Assembly: GCA_964405665.1 (NCBI GenBank)
Contig: CAYOOT010000007.1
Coordinates: 1 to 64,000, forward strand
Reading direction: 5' to 3'
Length of the DNA stretch: 64,000 bases
Source of the DNA: CAYOOT01 sp964405665
GTDB taxonomy: Bacteria > Bdellovibrionota_C > UBA2361 > SZUA-149 > CAZDWZ01
Shown here: in pieces, positions 1 to 9,032 of the stretch
How positions within the stretch are numbered: position 1 is the stretch's first letter
How the letters are laid out: every line of letters begins with the position of its first letter
Made by a program: the position numbers and the translations under genes
Notes under the pieces: generated by a model
What the model saw: the letters and a program-made list of their open reading frames with translations, nothing else
What the model was told of the DNA's origin: nothing
Database searches by the model: none

Positions 1-3
1 AAA

Positions 4-79
4 TGGAGCGGGCGAAGGGATTCGAACCCTCGACATCCTGCTTGGCAAGCAGGCATTCTAACCGCTGAACTACGCCCGC
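4..79 (-). tRNA. tRNA-Gly (GCC)
   Basis: Read on the minus strand this folds as a complete cloverleaf. The acceptor arms GCGGGCG and CGCCCGC pair perfectly, the T-arm carries GGTTCGAATCC, and the anticodon loop TTGCCAA gives GCC, glycine. The terminal CCA appears to be encoded (positions 6-4), unlike the other three tRNAs in the window. It is divergent from aspS. Confidence 0.95.
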
Positions 80-212
80 AGGGATTAGCGGGGCAAAACT
101 ACTATAAGTAATGTAATTTGGAAAGCATCAGGAAGTGTTTCTGAGCTTGCCATGCTATTGATAAAATTATAGGAATATTTCTTTTCAATTTAGATAAAGA
201 TACATAGAATTT

Positions 213-1778
213 ATGCATAAATATCGAACTCATACTTGTGGGCAGCTGAGAAAATCTGACGTTGGAAATGAAGTTGTACTTTCTGGCTGGGTGCACAATA
301 GAAGAGATTTGGGAGGAGTTGCTTTTATTGAATTGAGAGATAATTACGGAATTACACAACTTCTGGTTAAACCAGATTCTCCTGTTATCGAAAAAATTAC
401 TAGAGTTGGTAAAGAAACTGTAATCAAAGTTGAAGGAAAAGTTCTTTTCCGTGGGGCGGACAATTTTAATCAAAATTTAGATACCGGAGAAGTGGAAGTT
501 GAAGTTAAGGATTTTGAAATTTTAGGGGAAGCGGAAAATCTACCATTTAGTATTTTCCCGGAACAGGATGTGGGAGAAGAGCTTCGTCTCAAATATCGTT
601 TTCTTGATTTAAGAAGAAGTAAACTTCATAAAAATATTTTACTTCGTTCTAAAGTAATCTCCAGTATTCGTCGGCGGATGAATGAGTTGGGATTTAATGA
701 ATTTCAAACTCCGATATTAACAAGTTCCAGCCCGGAAGGAGCAAGGGATTATTTGGTTCCTTCGCGAATTCATCCCGGAAAATTTTATGCATTACCACAA
801 GCCCCGCAGCAGTTTAAGCAGTTGTTAATGATTGCGGGTTTTGATCGTTATTTTCAGATTGCTCCTTGTTTTAGAGATGAAGATGCTAGGGCTGATCGCT
901 CTCCCGGTGAGTTTTATCAATTAGATGTGGAGATGAGCTTTGTTACTCAAGAAGATGTTTTTCAAAACATAGAAACATTGCTTTATGGTTTGTTCATGGA
1001 GTTTGCTCCAGAGAAAGAAATCAGCAAACCGCCGTTTCAAAGAGTCACTTATGATGAAGCGATGTTAAAATATGGAAACGACAAACCTGATTTGCGAATT
1101 CCTCTGGAAATTGTTGACGTAACAGATTTGTTTGAAAAAAGTGATTTTAAAGCTTTTGCTGGAAAGACGGTGCGAGTTTTAGCAGTGGATGATTTGGCGG
1201 AAAAATCCCGTTCATTTTTTGATAATTTAGAAGGCAGAGCAAAAGAAGAAGGGGCGAGCGGTCTGGCTTGGGTTTCAGTGAACCAAGATCGGACGTTAAA
1301 AGGTCCAATTGCTAAATTTATCAAAGATGATTTGTTAAATAAACTTCTGGAGCGAACTAATGCCAAAGTCGGTTCTGCTATTTTCTTTGTTGCCGATAAT
1401 AATAAAGGAAAAGTTTGTAAACTTCTTTCTTCTTTNNNNNNNNNNNNNNNNNNNNNNNNNNNNNNNNNNNNNNNNNNNNNNNNNNNNNNNNNNNNNNNNN
1501 NNNNNNNNNNNNNNNNNNNNNNNNNNNNNNNNNNNGAAGTTGTAGAAAAGAAATTTGGTGGAATGCTTAACGCATTTAAACTGGGGGCACCTCCTCACGG
1601 GGGAATCGCTCCGGGAATAGACAGAATTGTGATGTTACTTGCCGAAGAACCTAATATTCGCGAAGTTATTTCTTTCCCGATGAACGGCAAAGCACAAGAT
1701 TTAATGATGAGTGCGCCGGGAGATATCACTCCGGAACAACTTGCAGAATTGCATATTAGATTGAATTTGCCGAAATAA
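213..1778 (+). CDS. aspS: aspartyl-tRNA synthetase (interrupted by a scaffold gap)
   Basis: Class II aminoacyl-tRNA synthetase that charges tRNA-Asp (or Asp and Asn in non-discriminating forms). The N-terminal OB fold carries GWVHNRRDLGG (about residues 26-36). Motif 2 is seen as FRDEDARADRSPGEF from about residue 220. Motif 3 is seen after the gap as GAPPHGGIAPGIDR (about 458-471), with the ATP-binding Arg. A run of 100 N (1436-1535) splits the catalytic domain. The family normally has roughly 100 residues between the flanking segments, including the second half of the active site, so the N run is a placeholder shorter than the real sequence and the 521-residue length is an underestimate. 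The reading frame is open and correct on both sides. A decayed copy of its last 31 codons lies 1.4 kb downstream. Confidence 0.96.
   Translation: MHKYRTHTCGQLRKSDVGNEVVLSGWVHNRRDLGGVAFIELRDNYGITQLLVKPDSPVIEKITRVGKETVIKVEGKVLFRGADNFNQNLDTGEVEVEVKDFEILGEAENLPFSIFPEQDVGEELRLKYRFLDLRRSKLHKNILLRSKVISSIRRRMNELGFNEFQTPILTSSSPEGARDYLVPSRIHPGKFYALPQAPQQFKQLLMIAGFDRYFQIAPCFRDEDARADRSPGEFYQLDVEMSFVTQEDVFQNIETLLYGLFMEFAPEKEISKPPFQRVTYDEAMLKYGNDKPDLRIPLEIVDVTDLFEKSDFKAFAGKTVRVLAVDDLAEKSRSFFDNLEGRAKEEGASGLAWVSVNQDRTLKGPIAKFIKDDLLNKLLERTNAKVGSAIFFVADNNKGKVCKLLSSXXXXXXXXXXXXXXXXXXXXXXXXXXXXXXXXXXEVVEKKFGGMLNAFKLGAPPHGGIAPGIDRIVMLLAEEPNIREVISFPMNGKAQDLMMSAPGDITPEQLAELHIRLNLPK
1436..1535. other. assembly gap of 100 N inside aspS
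   Basis: Exactly 100 N, the conventional size for a gap of unknown length. Comparison with the usual AspRS architecture suggests about 300 bases are really missing. No repeat is visible at the edges, unlike the gaps at 19845 and 55482. Confidence 0.98.
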
Positions 1779-2044
1779 CTCTTGTCTGATGAGAAACCTT
1801 GTAAAATAGAATCCTAAAAATAATTGATATTGTATATAGATATTACCACATCAATTTAGTAGTTCTCTAAAACTAAGAAGATTATTCGAGACCTCCGAAC
1901 AGGACATCGTAAATAAAACAGCTATCAAGTAAAGGCGAAAAGCTTATTAAGATATATGGAATCAAGCAAATCCATGGTGCATCTTATTGTAATCATCTTA
2001 AGAATGAAATTTTGATTAACTAAATATTTATATTTTTTAAAAAA
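1779..2044. other. AT-rich intergenic region after aspS
   Basis: 266 bases without a credible ORF. It has no obvious palindrome or terminator and no T-rich tail after aspS. Together with the partial aspS copy at 3088-3182 it brackets the FkbM gene, so it may belong to the same inserted segment. Confidence 0.5.
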
Positions 2045-3037
2045 ATGGAAAAATCAGAAAAGTATCTCACGCAAAAAGCATATATTATTGTAGATTTAGT
2101 CGCCGATTATCTCAGTGCTGAAAATAAGTTAGTCATCATTGATGGCGGTGCCAGAGAAGCATTTGAAATCAGTAATTGGACAAAAATGAATAAGGACAAA
2201 ATATTTGTCCATGGTTTTGAAACTGATGTTCAGGAATGCGAAGTGCTCAATCGGGAAGCAAAAGAAAAAGGGCATCCTTATGCTTTTCATCCCATTTGCT
2301 TATGGAGCAAGAAAGATTTAATAAATTTCAATGTAACCGTCTCTAGGGGATCTAGTTCTTGTTTTCAGCCTAATTCAAAATTTGTGGATCGTCTTTATTA
2401 TTATGGAGAATCTTCTATTGGCAGTTTGTTGAAAGTTGATGACGTGATGAAAACAGAAGTTACTTCAGTAGATAATTGGTCAAAGCAAAATAATATTGAA
2501 TATATTGATTTTATGAAATTAAATGTTCAAGGGGCCGAGCTGGAAATTCTTAAAGGCTCTCTTAATAAATTGCCAGGTATTTTAGGTTTGCAATTGGAAA
2601 TGTCATTTGTGCAAACATGGGAAAACGGACCTCTTTTTGCAGAACTTGATACTTTTGTCAGAAATCAAGGGTTTATGTTTTTTGATTTCTTAGCGCCGAA
2701 TATTGTAGGTAGAATGGCCTCTCCTTTGCGGTTTACTGTGCCACAAGAAGTGAAAATTTTTCGCTGGCCTAGTCGGCAAATCTTTGAGGGTCATTTCTTG
2801 TATTTACGAGATCCGATTGAGGCAAATTTTGAAGTCCCAGATCTAACAGCAGTCTCCAAGGTCTTAAAACTTGCAGCAATTGCAGAAATTTATGGGCAGG
2901 TAGAGTATGCTTTTGAGCTTCTGAACTGGCTAAGACAAAAACTACAAAATAATTCTCAGAGGGAAATGTCTACAGCAGTCAGTATGATTTTTGAAAATGC
3001 TTATTCGACCTACCAAAAAGTATTTCTCAATAGATAG
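2045..3037 (+). CDS. FkbM family SAM-dependent methyltransferase
   Basis: 330 residues. The Rossmann-type SAM site begins at VIIDGGAREAFE (about 31-42). The FkbM hallmarks follow: an acidic strand end (HGFETDVQECE), SVDNW before the second half, and YIDFMKLNVQGAELEILKG (the D-x-x-K-x-D/N-x-x-G-x-E motif). Known members O-methylate sugars or polyketides, often in surface glycan or natural-product clusters; the substrate cannot be told here. About 80 C-terminal residues extend past the core and look helical. The start is weak: only an A-rich tract precedes the ATG, with no clear Shine-Dalgarno. The gene stands alone between aspS and a decayed duplicate of the aspS tail, which suggests it arrived by insertion. 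Confidence 0.85.
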   Translation: MEKSEKYLTQKAYIIVDLVADYLSAENKLVIIDGGAREAFEISNWTKMNKDKIFVHGFETDVQECEVLNREAKEKGHPYAFHPICLWSKKDLINFNVTVSRGSSSCFQPNSKFVDRLYYYGESSIGSLLKVDDVMKTEVTSVDNWSKQNNIEYIDFMKLNVQGAELEILKGSLNKLPGILGLQLEMSFVQTWENGPLFAELDTFVRNQGFMFFDFLAPNIVGRMASPLRFTVPQEVKIFRWPSRQIFEGHFLYLRDPIEANFEVPDLTAVSKVLKLAAIAEIYGQVEYAFELLNWLRQKLQNNSQREMSTAVSMIFENAYSTYQKVFLNR

Positions 3038-3087
3038 ATTGCTTATTAAAAGTAATCTAATATTTGGGTGCCGTTATTCAATTGAAG

Positions 3088-3182
3088 GGCAAAACACAAG
3101 ATTTAATGTTGAGTGCGCCGGGGGAGATATTAGCTCGGTGCAACTTGCAGGATTGCATATTAGATTGAATTTACCTAAATAG
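3088..3182 (+). pseudogene. decayed duplicate of the aspS 3' end
   Basis: This segment aligns with aspS 1686-1778. By hand count there are about 12 mismatches over 93 aligned positions plus a two-base insertion (GGGGG against GGG) that breaks the frame. After the insertion the translation runs GLHIRLNLPK, against ELHIRLNLPK at the true AspS C-terminus, ending in a stop. No other part of aspS is recognisable upstream, so this is a fragment. A 63-codon ORF that overlaps it is not a real gene. Confidence 0.85.
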
Positions 3183-3196
3183 ACTTTGATCAAAAA

Positions 3197-3766
3197 TTAT
3201 TCTTTAGGAATTTGCAAAACTTTTTTCAGTAAATCTTCAAACTGAGTATACCCGGCATTTTTGTTAAAATGTCCTGCATTGGGAATAAAAGAAAGTTTGG
3301 TGCCGAGTTTTTCTGCAAGTGCTTTGCCATTTTCTAAGCCTACATAAGGGTCGTTGTCTGATTGAAAAACTACAAAGTGTTGACTTTTGTTTTTGATTGC
3401 TTCCCAGTCAAAAGTAAAACCACAAAAGGCATTATCTCGGTCGTAGTTTAAAATTGGTTGCAGGCCGATTGGCGTGCCGACAAAAAAAGCAGCTTTAATA
3501 ATAAAATTTAATTTTTCCAATACTCTTAGGGTAAAAACTCCCCCCAGACTGTGTCCAATTAAAATAGTATCTTTGTTGATGTATTGCTCATAATTTTTAA
3601 GAACAGCAAACCATTCTGATATTTTTGCTGGAAGGAGTGGGGGTGAGGGAAATTGAGGAACAAAAACTTGATACTCTTTTTCTTCTAATTGTTGTTTGAG
3701 CCAAGGAAACCAGTTTTCTTCGGGATAACCTTCAGTGCCATGAAATATAAAAACGTTAGGCTTCAT
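3197..3766 (-). CDS. RBBP9/YdeN-like serine hydrolase (alpha/beta hydrolase)
   Basis: 189 residues, the usual size for the RBBP9/YdeN family. The fold begins with VFIFHGTEG (oxyanion loop), the nucleophile elbow is GHSLGG, the acid lies in QSDNDPYV and the catalytic His in NAGHFN. The typical early W and P-rich stretch (WFPWL, PQFPSPPLLPAKISEW) is also present. The substrate is unknown for most family members. The start at 3766 is chosen because MKPNVFIFHG begins the domain and is preceded by GGGGAG. A longer in-frame reading back to 3931 translates tRNA-Ala and is not real. Confidence 0.88.
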   Translation of the reverse strand: MKPNVFIFHGTEGYPEENWFPWLKQQLEEKEYQVFVPQFPSPPLLPAKISEWFAVLKNYEQYINKDTILIGHSLGGVFTLRVLEKLNFIIKAAFFVGTPIGLQPILNYDRDNAFCGFTFDWEAIKNKSQHFVVFQSDNDPYVGLENGKALAEKLGTKLSFIPNAGHFNKNAGYTQFEDLLKKVLQIPKE

Positions 3767-3846
3767 AAATTTTTGATTCTCCCCTTTTTCGCGCATCAAA
3801 CTATAAGCAGTACTAGGATATAAGCAGCGCGCGAAAAATGGGAGAA

Positions 3847-3919
<73 letters not shown>

Positions 3920-3968
3920 ATAAATAACCAAGGAATTTTTATACTAAGAAAGAATTTTGGTCAAATTG

Positions 3969-4412
3969 TTAGAGCATAATCCAAGTTACACCAGGATTAC
4001 TAGGATCAAGAAAGTACTCTTCAACATGCCTGGAGCGGGATAGGTATTTGTGAACTGCTTCTTTAACTTTACCGGAACCAAGTCCATGCATTGCTTCAAT
4101 TTTTGCGGTACCTTCAAGTAAGGCAAGATCCAGAGTTTTTTCCAATGCTTCTAAAGCAGATTTTACAGTCATGCCATGAAGGTCCAGCTTTTGAATTTCT
4201 TTTGTTGGTTTTTTGATTGGTGTATCAACAGTTTTTCTTCTTTTAATGATACCTTTGCTCTCAGATTGTGCTTCATTAAATTGATTGGGATTTAACCAAA
4301 TTTTAATTGCGCCGGTGCCCACAAGATATTCACCCTTATTGTTTGGTCCTTCGACTATCAGGGCATATTTTTTTAACGGTGCGCAGTAAACTTTGGTGCC
4401 AGGTTTAAACAT
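3969..4412 (-). CDS. Smr domain protein (MutS2 C-terminal-like)
   Basis: 147 residues. The C-terminal half is an Smr domain with KLDLHGMTVKSALEALE (LDLHG motif, about 76-92) and AMHGLGSGKVKEAVHKYL (HGxGxG motif). Smr domains bind or nick DNA or RNA, and in MutS2 they act in recombination control and ribosome rescue. The first 45 residues (FKPGTKVYCAPLKKYALIVE, then a G-rich turn) resemble the small beta/KOW-like segment next to Smr in MutS2, so this looks like a detached MutS2 tail without the ATPase. It overlaps the upstream M23 peptidase gene by 8 bases, so the two are co-transcribed. Confidence 0.85.
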   Translation of the reverse strand: MFKPGTKVYCAPLKKYALIVEGPNNKGEYLVGTGAIKIWLNPNQFNEAQSESKGIIKRRKTVDTPIKKPTKEIQKLDLHGMTVKSALEALEKTLDLALLEGTAKIEAMHGLGSGKVKEAVHKYLSRSRHVEEYFLDPSNPGVTWIML

Positions 4413-5379
4413 CTGATTTTTTTTGCAGGATATGCTTAATCACGCCAGCACTATCAACGTATTTTTGAGGGTTAAGAAGTGAACCATGATGTCTGATTTC
4501 ATAATGTAAATGTGGTCCTGTAGAATTTCCACTGGTGCCAACTTGCCCGATTATTTGACCACGGCAAACTTTATCGGCTGATTTTACGGAGGTTTTGGCC
4601 AAGTGTGCATAAAGTGTTTCAAAGCCACTATTGTGAATAATAATCACACAATTGCCGTAATCCCCATAATTCCCTGAAAAAATTACGACTCCATCGGCAG
4701 TGCTGGTAATCGGTGTATTTTTATCGGTAGAGATGTCAATGCCTTGATGAAACTGATATTTGTCGGAAAAAGGAGAATTTCTCCAACCGAAATCTGAGGT
4801 AAGCAAACCTGAAACGGGAGAGCCGATTGGTAGGGAATTCAATCTGCTCAATGTTAAATCCAGTTCATTAGTGAGAAGTGAAATTTTATTATTTGGTTTT
4901 TTTGGTTCAGAATTAATTTGATTTTTGTTTTCCCAATCTCTGATGATTGGTGAGCTGGAAGAATTTCCACCACCCATTCCTTGTTTAAGAAAATAATTTG
5001 ATTTTGATTTGATTTTTGATTTTTTTGGAGAATCTTCTTCGGACACAATCTCCGATCGATCAAGTTCGTTCAAAGCAGAATTTAAGGCATCAACTTTTTT
5101 CTTAACTTGACTTTCGTATTTTTTAAGCCGAGACAACTCATCATTCAAATTAACTGAAAAATCTTCTTTTTTCTCTAAGTCCAGCGTTGAAGTTAGATCA
5201 CTTAGATTTTCTTCCAGTGGCAAATTGTTGATTTCTTCTTTGGCGATGGTTTCAAGGCTTTGGCTAGAAACTAAATATCCAGAGATTAGAATAATCAGGA
5301 TATAGCAAATAAACAAAATTTTGGTTTGAACTGGTAAAAGAAACAACTTATTTTTTTTAAAACGGCTTGAATTCAACAT
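4405..5379 (-). CDS. membrane-anchored M23 family peptidoglycan endopeptidase
   Basis: 324 residues. One transmembrane anchor lies near the N-terminus (about 18-38, ILFICYILIILISGYLV). A charged, coiled-coil-prone region follows, then a C-terminal LytM/M23 domain from about residue 185. Zn-binding motifs are visible as FHQGIDIS (HxxxD) and GPHLHYEIR (HxH), plus the glycine-rich strand NYGDYGNCVIIIHN. All active-site residues expected for an active enzyme are present, so it probably cleaves peptidoglycan cross-links in the periplasm; some relatives only regulate amidases. Its 3' end overlaps the Smr gene by 8 bases. It is first in this minus-strand pair. Confidence 0.9.
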   Translation of the reverse strand: MLNSSRFKKNKLFLLPVQTKILFICYILIILISGYLVSSQSLETIAKEEINNLPLEENLSDLTSTLDLEKKEDFSVNLNDELSRLKKYESQVKKKVDALNSALNELDRSEIVSEEDSPKKSKIKSKSNYFLKQGMGGGNSSSSPIIRDWENKNQINSEPKKPNNKISLLTNELDLTLSRLNSLPIGSPVSGLLTSDFGWRNSPFSDKYQFHQGIDISTDKNTPITSTADGVVIFSGNYGDYGNCVIIIHNSGFETLYAHLAKTSVKSADKVCRGQIIGQVGTSGNSTGPHLHYEIRHHGSLLNPQKYVDSAGVIKHILQKKSDV

Positions 5380-5647
5380 AGAAAAACACTAACAAAATTT
5401 ATAAAATCAAGTCTGTATGATTAGGCACATTAGCTTGGAGACTAACAACCAGGGTGAGAAAAATCAAATTTAGTATCAATTATCACGGTAAATCCTGCTT
5501 TTACTTAATATATTCGATTACTTAAAAATATTAATTAGTTGCCTATTTTTCGCAGATTATATCTGCCTGCTAAAAAATTAAATATTATTAAGCAGCTTGC
5601 TTAATAATATAGAGCATAACATTTGAAGAGTTTTTTAATTATGCTTG
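5380..5647. other. AT-rich divergent intergenic region
   Basis: 268 bases between the divergent M23 peptidase and the large unknown gene. The region is strongly AT-rich and probably holds both promoters. A short inverted repeat is visible around 5581-5610 (AATATTATTAAGCAGC followed by GCTTGCTTAATAATAT). No ORF or RNA gene is recognisable. Confidence 0.5.
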
Positions 5648-8600
5648 ATGCAAATAGAGAAGCCTAAATCTCAGCCCAAGAATATTACATTGAAACCTCA
5701 GGATCAGGATGAGGTCAGGGGAAAAGTTGTGCCTTCTTCTGAAATAAATTTAAACGAATCTTTAGAAAAACTAAAAATAGACAATACCTCAGCGGGGGAG
5801 AAAGGAGGTCAAAGATTACAAAGAACTAAACAGCTTCGAGAAAGTACAAATGAGCAAATGTTGACAGTCGCTGCCGCAGCAGAAAGATTGCATATTAGGC
5901 TTGTTGAGAAGTGGGAATGGTCCAATGATGAAGTGTTTAAAGTTTTATCCAGTCTGAATCCTCAAGAGAGAAAATTGCTTCGAGAGTTTTATCAAATAAA
6001 ATATAAAAACTCTTTAGACTCTGATGCAGAAAAAGACTTAGGAAAAGGAGAGGAATTAGAAAGATTTAAAACTTTCTTTTCTGAATCTTTGAATGTAAAA
6101 GCTAATCCAGAAAATAGAACTGAATTTTTAAAAAGCTTAGAAATTGCAAATAAAGTTTCCCCAAACATTTCCAATCAAGAAGCCCTGAATCAGGCAACAG
6201 CAATTTATCAAGCTCTCAGAAAAAATACTCTTTTAGTTGATCTTACTGAAATTCAACAATGCTCTGATAAAATTCATTCCTTAGTAACTGCTACAACTAT
6301 TAAAGATAAATCGGCTAAAGCTTCAACAGAAGTTATTTCATTGCTGAAAAGAATTCAGTATTCTGCAAAAATTAGAAAAGAGGAAAACGATCAACTTACT
6401 GATACATTAGCAGCAACTAGTTCCTGTTTGGTGGTAACGGGGATTGCTTTTGCTGGAGCGGCATTTACTGGAGGTCAATCTTTATGGTTACTGGGAGCAT
6501 TATCTGCGACCGGCAGTTTTGTTTCTACTGTTTCCATTAAGTCCTTTCTAAAAGGAGAAAGCTACGAATTATTTGGCCAGGAAATGAAAAAAGATTTAGC
6601 TTTTTCGGCAATAGAAGGAGTAATGCTGCCAGCTGGCGGGGCTTTGAGTGTTGGATTTGTGGGAAGATTACTTGCCCAAAATGGATATCTTACTCAAGGG
6701 ATCAAACTTTCTTCCAAAACTGTTTTTGAAACTTTGAGCAAAGCACCTTTAAAATACCATCTTCTGCAAAATCTTGTGGAAGCTGGAAGTGGAGAATTCC
6801 TCACAGGATTTTCACAGCAAGGAGCAGCAGAGTATTATTTCTTTTGGAGTAAAGAAAAAACAGCAACCGAAGCCTTTGCTAATATGACAAGTGCCGGTGC
6901 TAATCGGGCTCTGACCGCTTCCGTTTTTACTCTAGGCTTGAATTCTTTTTTAGGTCTGGGAAGTTTTCTTAAATCCAGAAAACCTCAGTTGCTCATACCC
7001 CAAATTAATACTTCCACATCTTCTCTAGGAACTACCGTTGAACTTTCTTTGCGAAAAGCCAATGAAGCTTATCGAGTGGATGGCATTTTGAAGAAATTGG
7101 GCTTTGCAGATGGATTAACAGTATTGCCCAAAGTTTCTTTGGAAAATTTGAGGTTTGCTTTGCTTTCCAAGATCTCAGAACTTTCCACTCCTAAAAGCGC
7201 ATTTTTTGGTTTTTTTCAAAATGAGAGCAGTAAACTTTTAAATGGCTATAATTTTTTATTACGAAATCTCAAATTTGCTCACTCCTCGGAAATTACTGAG
7301 AATTGCAGATTACTTGGTCTTTCGGAAATCGGTAATTTTTCCACTCATCATCCGACAAATATTTATCGGCGAGCTCAAGAAAAAATAAAAGAAGTTGTAA
7401 AAAATAATCGAGGAAATAAGACGCTCGTGCTTGAGGGAACAGCAAAAATCAATGAAGCAGCAGCTTTTCTTGTGCAGAGAGTTTTATTGCCTCATTCAAC
7501 AAGGACTGGAATCTCTTTTGGATTAGGCACAAAATCTTGCTGGACTTTTAGTAATATTAAACAGAGAGAATTAACAACAGCTAACTATCAAACAGTTAAA
7601 GAAAATTACGAACAAGCGTGTAAAATTTTAAACTTTTGGCCTAATTCCAAAAATATTCTTCCAAATCTCAATGACCGAATGAAGAATGAAGTGATCAAAC
7701 GTGAGGCCCAAATTGAAAAATTATTTCAAGCATTCAATGGTCATTTACCACTCGAAATAGGAAAATTACAGAAAGAAATTCAAAGCTTAATTAGTGCGAG
7801 GAACTATTTGTTAGCAATTACACAACATCAACAAACTAACTTACAGTATGGGTTTGGCAGAAAAGTTAAAGAGCTAATTATTTTTGTTGCTCGACCACTA
7901 ACTCAAACAGTAAATTTATCGCTGCATTATATTAAATACGTTGTTTGGGCCATACCTCCAGGAACATTCAATTTTCTTAAAAGCACAGGGAGAATTGCAG
8001 AAAAGTATTTTCCTCCAATCTTACCTATTCGAACATTCCTGCAAAAATATATTTTCAATCTCATTCCCCCAATAATCAGATGGTCAAAACTTCAAGTTCG
8101 AGATTTCGTATTTGGTGATAAAACTAGAAATTTTTACCAACTTAAAAGTAGAATCAATAAGAGGGAAGAAAGTTTGCCAGTACTTCCGCCCTGGTCGGAA
8201 TGTGCTGATTTTGACCCAGTCATTAAAAATGTTTTTAATGTTCCGAGAATTTTAGAAAAAAATTCTTTATTCGGAATTTCTCCTTATTATAGGGATCGTT
8301 TTGTTGATTATGGACAATACTTTCTACGTTCCGCAGTTTGGTTGTTAGTAGTACCATTTATCGCTAATAAAACTAAAGAAGAATTTAAACGGATCAAAAC
8401 TAGAGATTATCGGGAAATTTTAAAAGAACTGGAAAATGATTTTCGTTCTGGTAATTGGCGTCTTGATTTTGAAAGATATCTGGTCTCATTTGATTGGAGT
8501 AAAAGAATTACAAAAAGATTTGCTTTTCTGGGAGATCGAATAGAAAGAAATGCCCGCAATATTGCTTTTCAAAGAAAAGGTGTAGAGTTAGTAGAGAAAA

Positions 8601-9028
8601 AACTCCGGGGAGAATTTGCCAATAAGCAAGAAGAAAAACAAAAAATGGCAGAGATAGAGGCTTTTAATCTATTTATAGTTTACGAGAACTTAGAAAAACT
8701 TTATCAATTTGTGTCTGGTGATAACTCCAGCCTTCAAGATGATGGGAAAATAGACTATCTTAAAAAATATGTTCTTTGGGAACCAAGAACGGCAGAATTT
8801 TATGAAAGAATAATTTCGGAAAAATTTCCTGATCTCAAAAAAGAATTTGAAAAATTGCTTGAAAACCAAGGAGTAGCTAATAACGATGGTTTTTCTAAAT
8901 TGGAAAAACGGGAAAATGAGCTTACGAGATTTGAAGGAAAAGTAGAAAAAAAGATAGATAAAACTAACAAAAAAGAAGTTGGTACTTTGTTGCCAAAACC
9001 TATTCCGCCACCAAAAACTGTTAACTAA
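5648..9028 (+). CDS. large protein of unknown function with annexin-like repeat and Gly/Ala-rich membrane segment
   Basis: About 1126 residues; I do not recognise a named family over the whole length. Around residues 70-130 one unit resembles the annexin-like repeat found in large bacterial proteins (NDEVFKVLSSLNPQERKLL, then EFYQIKYKNSLDSDAEKDL). Residues about 250-305 form hydrophobic Gly/Ala-rich segments (CLVVTGIAFAGAAFTGG). A second cluster near 880-900 (SAVWLLVVPFIANK) may span a membrane. The rest is charged and helical, ending in a Pro-rich tail. The start could be the TTG at 5645 or the ATG at 5648; the ATG is preferred. It sits alone and ends 5 bases from the convergent recN. Possible roles such as a contact or secreted protein are speculation. 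Confidence 0.7.
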   Translation: MQIEKPKSQPKNITLKPQDQDEVRGKVVPSSEINLNESLEKLKIDNTSAGEKGGQRLQRTKQLRESTNEQMLTVAAAAERLHIRLVEKWEWSNDEVFKVLSSLNPQERKLLREFYQIKYKNSLDSDAEKDLGKGEELERFKTFFSESLNVKANPENRTEFLKSLEIANKVSPNISNQEALNQATAIYQALRKNTLLVDLTEIQQCSDKIHSLVTATTIKDKSAKASTEVISLLKRIQYSAKIRKEENDQLTDTLAATSSCLVVTGIAFAGAAFTGGQSLWLLGALSATGSFVSTVSIKSFLKGESYELFGQEMKKDLAFSAIEGVMLPAGGALSVGFVGRLLAQNGYLTQGIKLSSKTVFETLSKAPLKYHLLQNLVEAGSGEFLTGFSQQGAAEYYFFWSKEKTATEAFANMTSAGANRALTASVFTLGLNSFLGLGSFLKSRKPQLLIPQINTSTSSLGTTVELSLRKANEAYRVDGILKKLGFADGLTVLPKVSLENLRFALLSKISELSTPKSAFFGFFQNESSKLLNGYNFLLRNLKFAHSSEITENCRLLGLSEIGNFSTHHPTNIYRRAQEKIKEVVKNNRGNKTLVLEGTAKINEAAAFLVQRVLLPHSTRTGISFGLGTKSCWTFSNIKQRELTTANYQTVKENYEQACKILNFWPNSKNILPNLNDRMKNEVIKREAQIEKLFQAFNGHLPLEIGKLQKEIQSLISARNYLLAITQHQQTNLQYGFGRKVKELIIFVARPLTQTVNLSLHYIKYVVWAIPPGTFNFLKSTGRIAEKYFPPILPIRTFLQKYIFNLIPPIIRWSKLQVRDFVFGDKTRNFYQLKSRINKREESLPVLPPWSECADFDPVIKNVFNVPRILEKNSLFGISPYYRDRFVDYGQYFLRSAVWLLVVPFIANKTKEEFKRIKTRDYREILKELENDFRSGNWRLDFERYLVSFDWSKRITKRFAFLGDRIERNARNIAFQRKGVELVEKKLRGEFANKQEEKQKMAEIEAFNLFIVYENLEKLYQFVSGDNSSLQDDGKIDYLKKYVLWEPRTAEFYERIISEKFPDLKKEFEKLLENQGVANNDGFSKLEKRENELTRFEGKVEKKIDKTNKKEVGTLLPKPIPPPKTVN

Positions 9029-9032
9029 TCAA

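Noticed and set aside
1049..1366. Antisense ORF of 105 codons within aspS
   Set aside because: Lies wholly opposite a strongly conserved gene and has no recognisable features.
2991..3182. 63-codon ORF ending in HIRLNLPK
   Set aside because: A chance frame through the FkbM end and the decayed aspS copy; the 2-base insertion puts its upstream part out of the aspS frame.
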